From NCBI GenBank assembly GCA_964491015.1, contig CAZBEY010000009.1, positions 1 to 48,359 on the forward strand: a stretch of 48,359 bases of DNA, given 5' to 3'. This DNA comes from JADFRD01 sp964491015. Lineage in GTDB: Bacteria > Fidelibacterota > Marinisomatia > Marinisomatales > TCS55. The translations under genes were made by a program, and so were the position numbers. Numbering within the stretch: position 1 is the first letter of the stretch; every line of letters starts with the position of its first letter. The notes under the pieces were generated by a model, which made no database searches, was not told the DNA's origin, and was given only the letters and a program-made list of their open reading frames with translations. Below are positions 1-11,685 of this stretch, piece after piece.

Positions 1-57
1 GAGAGCGCCTGATTTGCATTCAGGAGGTCGTCGGTTCGACCCCGGCTAGCTCCACCA
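1..57 (+). tRNA. tRNA-Ala(TGC), 3' part, cut by the window edge
   Basis: The anticodon arm is complete: stem 8-12 (CCTGA) pairs with 20-24 (TCAGG) around the loop TTTGCAT, giving anticodon TGC (alanine). The T arm follows, with stem 30-34 pairing 42-46 around the loop TTCGACC at 35-41. The 3' acceptor strand is 47-53, the discriminator A is 54 and CCA is encoded at 55-57. The 5' acceptor strand and D arm lie before the window. Its place just before 23S fits the common 16S-tRNA-Ile-tRNA-Ala-23S spacer layout. Confidence 0.95.
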
Positions 58-106
58 GTTTTTTAAAGATTTTGTTCCTTTGGAACACACCGTTTTTTGA
101 CAATGT

Positions 107-117
107 GGAAATTGACG
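107..117 (+). other. 23S precursor processing stem, 5' arm (3' arm 3184-3194)
   Basis: GGAAATTGACG at 107-117 is perfectly complementary to CGTCAATTTCC at 3184-3194, so the arms flank the whole 23S gene. Such a stem is the usual RNase III processing substrate of bacterial pre-23S. The complementarity is seen directly; the processing role is inferred from other bacteria. Confidence 0.6.
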
Positions 118-143
118 TGGTAGCGTTTCTTAACGACACAACT

Positions 144-3160
<3,017 letters not shown>

Positions 3161-3213
3161 AATTTTATCGTTTAGGAACAACCCGTCAATTTCCCATCGT
3201 TTTTTGAATAATT

Positions 3214-3332
3214 TTCCGGTGACTATAGCACAGGGGAAACACCCGTTCCCATTTCGAACACGGCAGTTAAGCCCTGAAGCGCCGATGGTACTGCGCGGGA
3301 GACTAGCGTGGGAGAGTAGGACATTGCCGGGA
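3214..3332 (+). rRNA. 5S ribosomal RNA
   Basis: About 119 bases, starting about 50 bases after 23S. It contains the loop core CCCATTTCGAACACGG and the late conserved stretch GGGAGAGTAGG. The two ends (TTCCGG and CCGGGAA) form the terminal helix with one bulge. It is co-transcribed with 23S and ends just before the terminator. Confidence 0.95.
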
Positions 3333-3338
3333 ATCATT

Positions 3339-3365
3339 AAAAGCCCCGAAATATTCGGGGCTTTT
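3339..3365 (+). terminator. Intrinsic terminator of the rRNA operon
   Basis: A perfect 12-bp hairpin: AAAAGCCCCGAA (3339-3350), three-base loop ATA, then TTCGGGGCTTTT (3354-3365), ending in a T-rich tail. It lies 6 bases after 5S, so it separates the rRNA operon from the protein genes that follow in the same direction. Confidence 0.92.
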
Positions 3366-3446
3366 CTATTTATGGTGTAATTATTATTTTGTAATGAAAT
3401 TGGTTGGTAAAACATGCTTTTTTCGGGTAAATTTGATTTATAGGAT

Positions 3447-4637
3447 ATGCGCAACACTTTTTATATACTCGTCTTTTCAATAATATTATCTGGTTTTATT
3501 TCAGATAAAAACCTCTACTCTCAAACTATTAGCCTTGTGCCCGAACCGGGCTTTACAGAGTATGCAACGTATTATATCAGCAGTTTTGACCTCCAAACAG
3601 GTGCATCCAATTTTCAATTATTTCGATTCAGACTAAAAGGAAGTACGTATCCTGTTTATGGTAAAATAAATTTTATCGCATCGCTCATGTCACCCACATT
3701 GAATCTTAATAATGAAACAACGATCGTTGATGTAGAATCAGAACCTTTTCAAATGACTTCAGATATACTTTTAGTCAATCAAGATTTTTCATCGAATACA
3801 ACCCAATTATTAGATGTTACCGGAAACGCCATCCCCTTGTCAGTCAGGATTAACGAATCGATGGATGTATCCCAATTTGATCAAATATTAAGTGCTCTAC
3901 TTACAACTGGGAGACTTGCCGACGGTCATTATTCATTTAGAATCCAAATCTATAGTGGGAATACCGAGGATGCTCTTTCACTAACAGATACAGAAGAAAT
4001 AACCATTGTTGTTGAATCTCCATCCTATATTAATTTAGAGTCTCCTGGAGGTGCGTTAGCGGATACGTCACTTAATGAAATTTATAATACATTTCCGTTA
4101 TTTACTTGGTATCCCCAGGTATGTTCACAATGTAATATGTTGATTAGATTAGCAGAATTTAATCCCAGCATTCATTCATCTATTGATGATGCAATTGAAG
4201 ATGAAACCATGTTGCCATTCAACCAAACTGAAGACTGGGAATCGATTGGAAATGTTACTAGTTTTCAATATCCTGTTTCAGATGCTCGGTTGTTAGAGCA
4301 TAATAAAATATACGTGTGGCAGGTAAAAGCAACATTACCCACCACTGCTGGTAATGAGGAGATTATTTCTTCAATATTTGCCTTTAAGATTGGAGATATT
4401 GGAGGATCAACTCCGATTCCACAAAGCGTGAATCCAGTGATTCAATTACTTGGACAGGCATTTACATCGGATCAATTTAATTCATTATTTGGCCCTGGCG
4501 GTTCTTTAGAAGGATTTACCCCAACTGGTTTATATTCCGTAAACGGGAATACTTCCGATCAATCGTCAATCATGGCAGTGATCAATCGGATCATCAGCCA
4601 AAATGCTGTCATAACGAATATTTCGGTGGAAGATTAA
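3447..4637 (+). CDS. Exported beta-rich protein of unknown function
   Basis: 396 residues, family not recognised. Residues 1-26 look like a Sec signal peptide (hydrophobic core VFSIILSGFI) ending near LYSQ, so the product is probably exported; there is no lipobox. The rest alternates short hydrophobic and polar stretches as in beta-sandwich proteins. Residues about 210-310 resemble a fibronectin-like repeat (FTWYP near 221, a CxxC pair at 226 and 229, then YVWQVKA). It shares one base with the downstream FecR gene (TAATG), so the two are probably translated together. It is the first gene after the rRNA terminator, so a promoter probably lies within 3366-3446. A scaffold or ligand-binding role beside the FecR protein is only a guess. 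Confidence 0.75.
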   Translation: MRNTFYILVFSIILSGFISDKNLYSQTISLVPEPGFTEYATYYISSFDLQTGASNFQLFRFRLKGSTYPVYGKINFIASLMSPTLNLNNETTIVDVESEPFQMTSDILLVNQDFSSNTTQLLDVTGNAIPLSVRINESMDVSQFDQILSALLTTGRLADGHYSFRIQIYSGNTEDALSLTDTEEITIVVESPSYINLESPGGALADTSLNEIYNTFPLFTWYPQVCSQCNMLIRLAEFNPSIHSSIDDAIEDETMLPFNQTEDWESIGNVTSFQYPVSDARLLEHNKIYVWQVKATLPTTAGNEEIISSIFAFKIGDIGGSTPIPQSVNPVIQLLGQAFTSDQFNSLFGPGGSLEGFTPTGLYSVNGNTSDQSSIMAVINRIISQNAVITNISVED

Positions 4638-5320
4638 TGAATATTATTAAACAATTGCTCATTTGTTTTATTATCATCCTTTTCATTTCACCTCTGCAGA
4701 GCGCTTCTAAAGTCGCGGTAACAACAAAAGTATCCGGTAAAGTCAATATTGAAGCATCGGGAAAAAGCGGATTCTCAAAGTTAAAAACAGGAACAATACT
4801 TTCAGACGGAGACAGAATAAAGACAGGTGAAGACGGTTTTGTTATTTTCATTTATATAGATGATAAGTCCATGATTAAAGTAAAAGAAAAAACGGAAATC
4901 ATGGTTAAGGGTAAACGAAGTGCTGGATCAATTTCTAAACAAGTGAATGTGGATTTAGGGACATTACGTGCACAAGTGAATAAACAAAATAAAGGCGATT
5001 TTATTGTTCAGAGCCCAACATCTGTAGCGTCCGTTAAAGGTACCGACTTTTGGATGATAACGGATCCTAATGCTGGGGATATGCTGATTGGACTTGAAGG
5101 GCTTGTTAGTCTTACAAATTTACTGAGTGGAGAATCTACGGACGTTGGTTCAGGTATGACAGGAACATCATCTATGGATGGAGGTGTTGGAATATCTGAA
5201 ACAAATCCTGATAATATTCCAGCTGATCCTGATGCTGAAACTCCAACAGGAACGCAAATCGAAATCGAGCTGGAAGGTCCCAACGGGGAAATAAAAACGC
5301 TTCTAATTGATATTCAATAA
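4637..5320 (+). CDS. FecR-domain periplasmic protein
   Basis: 227 residues. Residues 1-23 form a signal peptide (core LLICFIIILFI). Residues about 30-150 match the FecR fold pattern: GKVNIEASGKSGFSKLKTG, then LSDGDRIKTGEDG, a DLGTLRAQV segment, and SPTSVASVKGTDF, the typical end of FecR domains. Unlike classic FecR sigma regulators there is no cytoplasmic anti-sigma part or internal membrane helix, so this is a stand-alone exported FecR domain with an acidic, glycine-rich tail. Stand-alone FecR proteins are often encoded beside CHASE2 cyclases, as here two genes on. Likely role: a periplasmic partner in envelope sensing (inference). The start overlaps the previous stop by one base. Confidence 0.85.
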   Translation: MNIIKQLLICFIIILFISPLQSASKVAVTTKVSGKVNIEASGKSGFSKLKTGTILSDGDRIKTGEDGFVIFIYIDDKSMIKVKEKTEIMVKGKRSAGSISKQVNVDLGTLRAQVNKQNKGDFIVQSPTSVASVKGTDFWMITDPNAGDMLIGLEGLVSLTNLLSGESTDVGSGMTGTSSMDGGVGISETNPDNIPADPDAETPTGTQIEIELEGPNGEIKTLLIDIQ

Positions 5321-5358
5321 ACTTCTCTCCGTTTCATAAATTCACACGAACTAATGAA

Positions 5359-8070
5359 ATGAAGCGGCTTCAAATCCTAATAATCCTTTTAACTACTTTT
5401 TCCCTATTGTATGGGGACAAACTATTTCATGAACGTCCCCTTCAGGCAATAGTTGGTGAGGAATTGACCCTTGGTGTGGTTCCAATACTTGATACTGATA
5501 TCTTGGAAGCAAAAGGATATTATCGTATTAGAGGAAACTTAAGTTATCAAGAATTACCTTTGATTCAAATTGGCGGCTCTTGGCAAATGAGTATAAAAGG
5601 AAATTTTCTATCGGAGAAAGGAATAGAATACTGTTTTATAATGCATTTGGCAAATGGCGCTGCATTATCAGCTCCGAATGATGGTAATCCATTCGATAAT
5701 CCTTATTTTATACCAGTAAAACCGCAACAAAATAGTGGGAATATGCGACCTGTAAAAGAACCGGCGTTTGATGAACCAATAAGTGCAAATATACTAATTC
5801 TATCACCCGAGCCTTCTTCCACAACGAATCAAAAGGATGTGATTATCGCGGCAAGTTTATTTAATGTTCCCAATGTCGATTCTTCTACTATTCAATTATT
5901 TTTTAATGAAAACAATGTTACTCAAAAAGCTGAAATTAGTGGGGGAATTATAGCATTTACTCCAACAATTTTAGAGAAAGGGATACAACATGTTAAAATA
6001 ACACTTACTGCCACAGACGGACAAATAATCGCACCGGTTGAATGGACATTTGAGATAAAACAAGGATCGATCATTCCTACACAATTCGATTATGATGGGG
6101 AAGTTAATTCCAAAATATCTTCAGATTTAGTGGGGGGTGAATTTCTAAACGTTGCAGAGTTAAATGTAAAAGGTAACGCTGAAGTTGAATATGCAAAACT
6201 GAATATAAATTATCGAAACACCACTCGAGAGAATCTATATATGCAGCCATTAAATCGTTCCACTTTTAACGTGAATTTTATGAGGTATCTTGATGTGAAT
6301 TTTGGTGATTTTTACAAGTCAGTCAGCGAGTACACACTTGACGGAAGAAGGGTTCGGGGTATTAGCGTTGATTTAGATCTGAAGTTTTTTCAAATGCAGG
6401 TTATTCGCGGTCAATTAAATAGATCCGTTCAACATTCAAATAAAATCGACGGTGGTTATTCTCTTTTAGGTAACGAAACAACAATTGACTCATTAACAAG
6501 ACCTGTTTTTACTTTAGATCGAAGGGGATACACATTTGAAAGAAACATTTCGTTAACCAAACTTTCGATTGATCTTTACGATTATCAATTTGGGATCCAT
6601 TTTATGAAAGTGACTGATGATATAAATTCAGTAGATCAATTTATCTCAAAGGGTTTCTTTACGGCTGACAGCGAGGATGTAACGTATAATGACAGCCTTT
6701 ATAATATTTCTCCCGGAACTTACACCTATGATACGTTTCTGACAGCAGTTGAACATGAAAATGGAACGATCAAATTTCCGATGAATAATTGGAACGGACA
6801 GAAACCGCAGGATAATATTGTATTTGGGTTTGACATCGGTAGAGTATTGGATAAAGAAAGAATGAAATTTGACCTTAGTTGGAATATGAGTTTATTTAAC
6901 AGAGATATTTGGGACGGTGTCATGACAAGAACACAACTTGACACGGCTCTGGATGATACATTAGATGGTTTAATCGGAACAACTTATAACGACAATGGAA
7001 CAGTAAGTGAAGGTTCCATGTTAATTGATACAAGCTCGATATTTGATCCTTTGGATTATAAAAATATATTTATTATGAATATAAATATGATTCCATTGCT
7101 TCCAATTGATCCTGTATCGTATCAAAAAACACCCATTTCTACCATAATCAATATGCCAGCTTCGGCATATCATCTTCGGTTGACAGGAAATTATCGATAT
7201 AACAAATTCACAATTCAATATCGTCAAATTGGACCTGAATTTGTATCTTTGGCTAATCCATATTTAACGAATAATATTCGTGAATTTACCTTTTCAGATC
7301 GATTGTCATTATTGGATAATAAACTAATGTTAAATGCTATGTATAAGTTTCAGGATAACAAAATTCTTTCCACAGTTGAAGAACCGTTAATTACAAATAA
7401 TATATCGTTGGGAATTACCTTAATGCCCGGTCCCGATTCGCCATCTTATGTTGTCAATTTTCAATCGATTGGAAAAAATAACAGCAAAGAAGACTTTGAG
7501 TTGGTTGCAGATGAATTGGTTGATTTTAGAGAGGATACTAAATCAAATAATACATTTTTCTCGATTACATACCCTATTTCCACCGGTCAATTAAAACATA
7601 ACCTGAATATTAATCTAAATAGTTTAACCAATAAAGACCTGTTAGCAGGTGAACGTAAAAAAGGATACTTTTTCCAAAAATCTGACTCCAAGACCGTTTC
7701 AACCGCGTTGTCAACAAAATACAAAATACCATTGCGTACAGTATTAAATATCAGCCGTACTGCAATTCAAGTGCCCATCCAAGATGAGGATGGATTTATT
7801 TATTTCAATGAATTAACTTGGACAACTTTCAACACAAAAGGAAGTTATTCTTTATGGGATAACCGTCTGAAAATAACAGGCGGATTATCTTATTTAACAA
7901 ATAAAGGAACTACCCCAATTAAGCTGTACGGAATTAATTCCGGAATTGAATACAATATTATGTCCGGAATGAATGCGCTATTAACGGGTCAAATACAAAT
8001 GCGAAGTACGAAAGAAGAAACTGCAATCAATACTTCAGGTGTATTATTTTCTTTTAGGTATAATTTCTAA
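5359..8070 (+). CDS. Large putative outer-membrane beta-barrel protein with N-terminal Ig-like part
   Basis: 903 residues; no named family recognised. Residues 1-19 are a signal peptide. Residues about 130-240 look like an Ig/cadherin-type domain (ILSPEPSSTTNQKDVIIAA ... TLTATDG ... WTFEI). From about 250 to the end the protein shows repeated amphipathic strands rich in Tyr, Asn and Thr, and it ends SFRYNF; a C-terminal aromatic residue is the usual mark of outer-membrane barrels. It lies 38 bases after the FecR gene and 2 bases before the cyclase gene, so it is part of the same operon. It could be the outer-membrane arm of a sensor or a surface porin; the sequence does not decide. The ATG at 5354 is not usable because TGA follows one codon later. 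Confidence 0.78.
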   Translation: MKRLQILIILLTTFSLLYGDKLFHERPLQAIVGEELTLGVVPILDTDILEAKGYYRIRGNLSYQELPLIQIGGSWQMSIKGNFLSEKGIEYCFIMHLANGAALSAPNDGNPFDNPYFIPVKPQQNSGNMRPVKEPAFDEPISANILILSPEPSSTTNQKDVIIAASLFNVPNVDSSTIQLFFNENNVTQKAEISGGIIAFTPTILEKGIQHVKITLTATDGQIIAPVEWTFEIKQGSIIPTQFDYDGEVNSKISSDLVGGEFLNVAELNVKGNAEVEYAKLNINYRNTTRENLYMQPLNRSTFNVNFMRYLDVNFGDFYKSVSEYTLDGRRVRGISVDLDLKFFQMQVIRGQLNRSVQHSNKIDGGYSLLGNETTIDSLTRPVFTLDRRGYTFERNISLTKLSIDLYDYQFGIHFMKVTDDINSVDQFISKGFFTADSEDVTYNDSLYNISPGTYTYDTFLTAVEHENGTIKFPMNNWNGQKPQDNIVFGFDIGRVLDKERMKFDLSWNMSLFNRDIWDGVMTRTQLDTALDDTLDGLIGTTYNDNGTVSEGSMLIDTSSIFDPLDYKNIFIMNINMIPLLPIDPVSYQKTPISTIINMPASAYHLRLTGNYRYNKFTIQYRQIGPEFVSLANPYLTNNIREFTFSDRLSLLDNKLMLNAMYKFQDNKILSTVEEPLITNNISLGITLMPGPDSPSYVVNFQSIGKNNSKEDFELVADELVDFREDTKSNNTFFSITYPISTGQLKHNLNINLNSLTNKDLLAGERKKGYFFQKSDSKTVSTALSTKYKIPLRTVLNISRTAIQVPIQDEDGFIYFNELTWTTFNTKGSYSLWDNRLKITGGLSYLTNKGTTPIKLYGINSGIEYNIMSGMNALLTGQIQMRSTKEETAINTSGVLFSFRYNF

Positions 8071-8072
8071 TT

Positions 8073-10658
8073 ATGATAAAAAAATTAGTCAAATATTTTA
8101 ATAAAAAGTGGATTGGCTTGTTGCTCACCGGTTTTTCCATTGTATTAATATGTTTATTTCATTGGATTGGCCTATTTGATATAATGGAAATGAAAACGTA
8201 TGATTTTCGTGTTAACCGCATTCGCGGTCCATTAACAGGTTGGACAGCCAGAGATTCTTCACTTAGCAAAATCGGCACTGATATTGTATTATTGGAAGTG
8301 GATGATGAAGCGTGGCGATTGATGCCGGAAGAATGGCCTTATCCTAGAGGAAGTGTTTGGGCAAGAATTGTACAGAATCTTTCACTTGCCGGAGCAAAAG
8401 TAATCGCATTTGATATCCAGTTTGATTCAAATGAAACAAAATCAGAAAATGTACACGATTTTATTGATGAATTAGACGAAGAAACCATCGCCGACCGAAT
8501 CCCACAATATGGTGATACAGTATTAGCTAAAAATATAAAGGAAGCATTACCCTATCTAGTCCCACCTCACGGTGATCAATTATTAGCAGAAGCAATCAAA
8601 GAAGCCAAATCACGTGGAACGGAAATAGTCATCAATGTCAAGATGGTCACTGAGCCAAATCGACAACCTCCCCAATATATTTCATATCCTAATGAAGAAT
8701 TGATGAAAGCACATCCGGAAACAGGGCTAATAAACGACCAAATGGATAACGATGGATTTTCCAGGCGTTATGCCATCGCAGGATACATGGCTCACGAACC
8801 GGATAAAGCATATTTGACACTAGGAATGAAAGCAATAAAAGCATTTGTAGGTATACCGGACACTGCAATTACCAGATATGATAAAAATAATAGAATTTGG
8901 TCGTATGGTCCCTATTCTTTTGATGCCTATGGAAATAGCAATACCTTTTTGGTAAATTATTATGGCCCCGCTTCTGGATACAGGGTGCAGTCTGCGGAAA
9001 ACCTGCCGCCCTGGGGCACTTTTCCTCGGTTTTCAGTAGCTCATGTAATCGATACGGAAGATATTGATTTAAAAGATCCCATGGAAGATGTTGATTGGAT
9101 GTCGCAATTTCTTCCGGGTGAACTCCCTGAATGGATTATGGCAATTGAAGATCCTGACGACAGGGCATCCACCATTGAGGCGCTTGGTATTGGAGGTGAA
9201 TTTGATGTAACCCAAACACCATTCTATAATAAGATTGTTATTATTGGAGTAGCCGTTGAAATAGTTCATGATGTGAAATCAACTCCATTTTATAATTTTA
9301 TGGGTATTCAACAGCTGACTCCAGGTATGGAAACACATGCCAATGCAATACAAACGATATTACATAGGAATTTTATTAAAACAATGGGAGGGGCAGTAAC
9401 AGACTTGGCAAATCACGGGTTGCCTTGGGAACAGATTCTTTTAATAACGTTACTAGCAGTCATTGCGTTTTTCCTATTGGATTTTGTGAATCCAATCATT
9501 GCCGCTGGCTTGGTTTTTTTCGAAGGAGTCTTATATTTTGGAGTCGTTTGCGGCGCATTCATGAATGATAATTGGTGGATGGTGAAGATAACACTTGGGA
9601 AAATGTTTTCCAATGATGGCTGGTTTCAAATCGAATTACCAGGTATCGGTGAAAGTTATGTGTTACCATTGGTAGCGCCAATCGCAGGAGTTATGATTAC
9701 ATATGTCAGTAATGTGCTATATCGATTTTTGAATGAACAAAAAGACAAAAGATTCTTAAAGAGCACATTCGGCGCTTATATCTCCCCGGAACTCATTGAC
9801 CAAATGTATGAGGAAAAACAAGAACCTAAATTAGGCGGGGATGCTGGGATTCATTCAGCATTCTTTTCTGATATACAAAATTTTTCATCTTTTTCAGAAG
9901 TGATGGAGCCGGAAAATATGGTTCGTCTAATGAATGATTATTTAACAGAGATGACAACCATTTTACTTGCCAATCAAGGAACATTAGATAAATATATTGG
10001 AGACATGATTGTTGCATTTTATGGTGCTCCGGTTCCGGTGGAAAACCATGAATATTTAGCCTGCAAAACAGCCTTAGAAATGGACAAGAAACTGACAGAA
10101 TTAAGAGAAAAATGGACCCATGATCCTGAAATGCCGGAATTAGTGTATAATCTCCGCCATCGTGTTGGGTTGAACTCCGGTCCAATGGTTACGGGAAATA
10201 TTGGGTCAGAGATGCGTATGAATTATACGATGATGGGTGATACGGTAAACTTGGCTTCGAGATTGGAAGCTTCTTCAAAACAATACGGTGTTTATATTCA
10301 GGCTGCTGAAAATATTTATGAAAAAGTAAAAGATCAGTTTGAATGGCGATCGTTGGATTATGTTACCGTTAAGGGGAAAAAATTACCTGTGCACGTTTAT
10401 GAACTGTTAGCTGAAAAAGGCGAATTAGATAACAATACTGCTGAACTGGTCGCGTTGTTTCATAAAGGTCTTGGACTCTATAATGATCAGAATTGGAGCA
10501 ATGCATTGGAAAAATTTGAAGCATCCGCTAAGCTTGAAGATGAATTTCCGACTCGCCCAACAACTCCAAGTAAAGTGTATATTTTCCGATGTAAACATTT
10601 TATGGAAAATCCGCCAGAAAAAGATTGGAATGGCGTTTGGAAATTGACAGCAAAATAG
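8073..10658 (+). CDS. CHASE2-domain class III adenylate/guanylate cyclase
   Basis: 861 residues; makes cyclic nucleotide from NTP at the inner membrane. One helix at 13-35 leads into a periplasmic CHASE2 sensor (about 40-440; the hallmark IVLLEVDDEAW ... WPYPRG ... AKVIAFDIQFD is clear). Three helices follow (about 455-471, 475-498, 529-550), then the catalytic domain (about 590-775). Both metal-binding Asp are present (D600 in FSDIQNF, D644 in KYIGDM), as are K640, D723 in MMGDTVN, N726 and R730, so the site looks active. Lys and Asp in the base-recognition positions favour ATP, hence cAMP. A short TPR-like tail ends the protein. It follows the barrel gene by 2 bases. A CRP-type palindrome begins at the base after its stop codon. 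Confidence 0.93.
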   Translation: MIKKLVKYFNKKWIGLLLTGFSIVLICLFHWIGLFDIMEMKTYDFRVNRIRGPLTGWTARDSSLSKIGTDIVLLEVDDEAWRLMPEEWPYPRGSVWARIVQNLSLAGAKVIAFDIQFDSNETKSENVHDFIDELDEETIADRIPQYGDTVLAKNIKEALPYLVPPHGDQLLAEAIKEAKSRGTEIVINVKMVTEPNRQPPQYISYPNEELMKAHPETGLINDQMDNDGFSRRYAIAGYMAHEPDKAYLTLGMKAIKAFVGIPDTAITRYDKNNRIWSYGPYSFDAYGNSNTFLVNYYGPASGYRVQSAENLPPWGTFPRFSVAHVIDTEDIDLKDPMEDVDWMSQFLPGELPEWIMAIEDPDDRASTIEALGIGGEFDVTQTPFYNKIVIIGVAVEIVHDVKSTPFYNFMGIQQLTPGMETHANAIQTILHRNFIKTMGGAVTDLANHGLPWEQILLITLLAVIAFFLLDFVNPIIAAGLVFFEGVLYFGVVCGAFMNDNWWMVKITLGKMFSNDGWFQIELPGIGESYVLPLVAPIAGVMITYVSNVLYRFLNEQKDKRFLKSTFGAYISPELIDQMYEEKQEPKLGGDAGIHSAFFSDIQNFSSFSEVMEPENMVRLMNDYLTEMTTILLANQGTLDKYIGDMIVAFYGAPVPVENHEYLACKTALEMDKKLTELREKWTHDPEMPELVYNLRHRVGLNSGPMVTGNIGSEMRMNYTMMGDTVNLASRLEASSKQYGVYIQAAENIYEKVKDQFEWRSLDYVTVKGKKLPVHVYELLAEKGELDNNTAELVALFHKGLGLYNDQNWSNALEKFEASAKLEDEFPTRPTTPSKVYIFRCKHFMENPPEKDWNGVWKLTAK

Positions 10659-10674
10659 TGTGATTAATATCACA
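10659..10674 (+). promoter_or_regulatory. CRP/FNR-family operator-like palindrome
   Basis: TGTGATTAATATCACA contains TGTGA-N6-TCACA, the exact consensus spacing and half-sites of CRP operators; its core TGAT-N4-ATCA also fits FNR-type relatives. It begins right after the cyclase stop codon and lies 49 bases before the TTG start of the next gene. TAATAT at 10696-10701 could serve as a -10 element; the site would then be centred near -41.5, the class II activator position. That promoter choice is inference. It could instead be a short hairpin, though it has no T-run. Confidence 0.45.
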
Positions 10675-10723
10675 GAGGTTCTCGTATTATTTAGTTAATA
10701 TACAAATCAATGAGGCGTAAGGG

Positions 10724-11659
10724 TTGTACAAATATCCTCTTAATAAATATTATACATGTTTGAGCACCATTTTATTATTAATCTGGTCTTGTAGTGCTAT
10801 TGTTTCTGATATAGAAAATTTATTTGATCCAAAAGACCCTAATTACGCTGCACCTTCCACCTCTATTGTTTCCGGTCCTTTGGATGGTGACATTGTTGAT
10901 TCAAACGAAGTGGTTTTCACTTTTCGTCATTCGAACAGTCTGTACTGGCCGGATTCATCAAATGCATTGACGCGAATACCCCACAAAATATTGTATTCAT
11001 TCCGGGTAGATTCTAAAAATTGGTCTACGAGGTTTTCAGGGGATGATATTATGAAAAAAAACCTTCCATTCTGGAAATACGATTCGTTAACCGGGAACCA
11101 TAGACTAACATTAACAAATTTGGAGGATAAAGATTATACAGTAGAAATAAGAAGTCATTATCCGACAGATATTGATGAGAGGGGCTGGCCAAGAATAGAA
11201 TTCAATGTAAACGTGGAAGAAGGTACCGAATTATTTATTTCTCCAGGCCATGCATATATTGATTCCGGTAAAACCTTTTTCGTTTATCTGAGACTAAACG
11301 ATGTGGTTGATTTTATGGGTACTCATATTGAATTAACATATAACCCAAATGATTTGAAGTTGGAAAATTATGCGTTGGAAGACGATTCCACAGATTTTCT
11401 ACTTCAAAGTATCGGTTATATTATATCATTTATCGAATCTGATGATCAAAAAGGAAAATTTACAATGGATCTGGGATTGGCAGGAGGAAATGTTACGGGC
11501 GTGACCGGTTCGGGAACGTTAATAAGATTTGTGTTTACCCATCAAGGACCCATTCAGGATTCAATCATTAAACTGAAGGAATCGTGTACAGTCCGGGATA
11601 TTTACAATAATTCGGTTTTACAACGAGTGCAGTCCGGAATCATAACTGTATGGAAATAA
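10724..11659 (+). CDS. Lipoprotein with C-terminal cohesin-like domain
   Basis: 311 residues from a TTG start, supported by a GAGG about 8 bases upstream at 10712-10715. The ATG at 10710 is out of frame. Residues 1-23 form a lipoprotein signal (ILLLIWSC, lipid-bearing Cys 23). Residues about 45-165 are beta-rich and unassigned. Residues about 175-311 resemble a cohesin-type domain: FISPGHAYIDSGKTFFVYL, then FMGTHIELTYNPNDLKLE, and a GSGTLIRFVF segment. Cohesins bind dockerins or glycans. A protein two genes downstream has a dockerin-like segment, so an anchoring role on the outer membrane is plausible but unproven. The end overlaps the region just before the next gene's true start. Confidence 0.75.
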   Translation: MYKYPLNKYYTCLSTILLLIWSCSAIVSDIENLFDPKDPNYAAPSTSIVSGPLDGDIVDSNEVVFTFRHSNSLYWPDSSNALTRIPHKILYSFRVDSKNWSTRFSGDDIMKKNLPFWKYDSLTGNHRLTLTNLEDKDYTVEIRSHYPTDIDERGWPRIEFNVNVEEGTELFISPGHAYIDSGKTFFVYLRLNDVVDFMGTHIELTYNPNDLKLENYALEDDSTDFLLQSIGYIISFIESDDQKGKFTMDLGLAGGNVTGVTGSGTLIRFVFTHQGPIQDSIIKLKESCTVRDIYNNSVLQRVQSGIITVWK

Positions 11660-11685
11660 TTAATCAATTCAACAGAGGTGTTGTC

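Noticed and set aside
3404..3435. Bacteroidota-type promoter (TTG, about 21 bases, TAAATTTG) before the first exported protein gene
   Set aside because: The lineage is uncertain, the leader would be only a few bases, and TAnnTTTG occurs readily by chance in AT-rich DNA.
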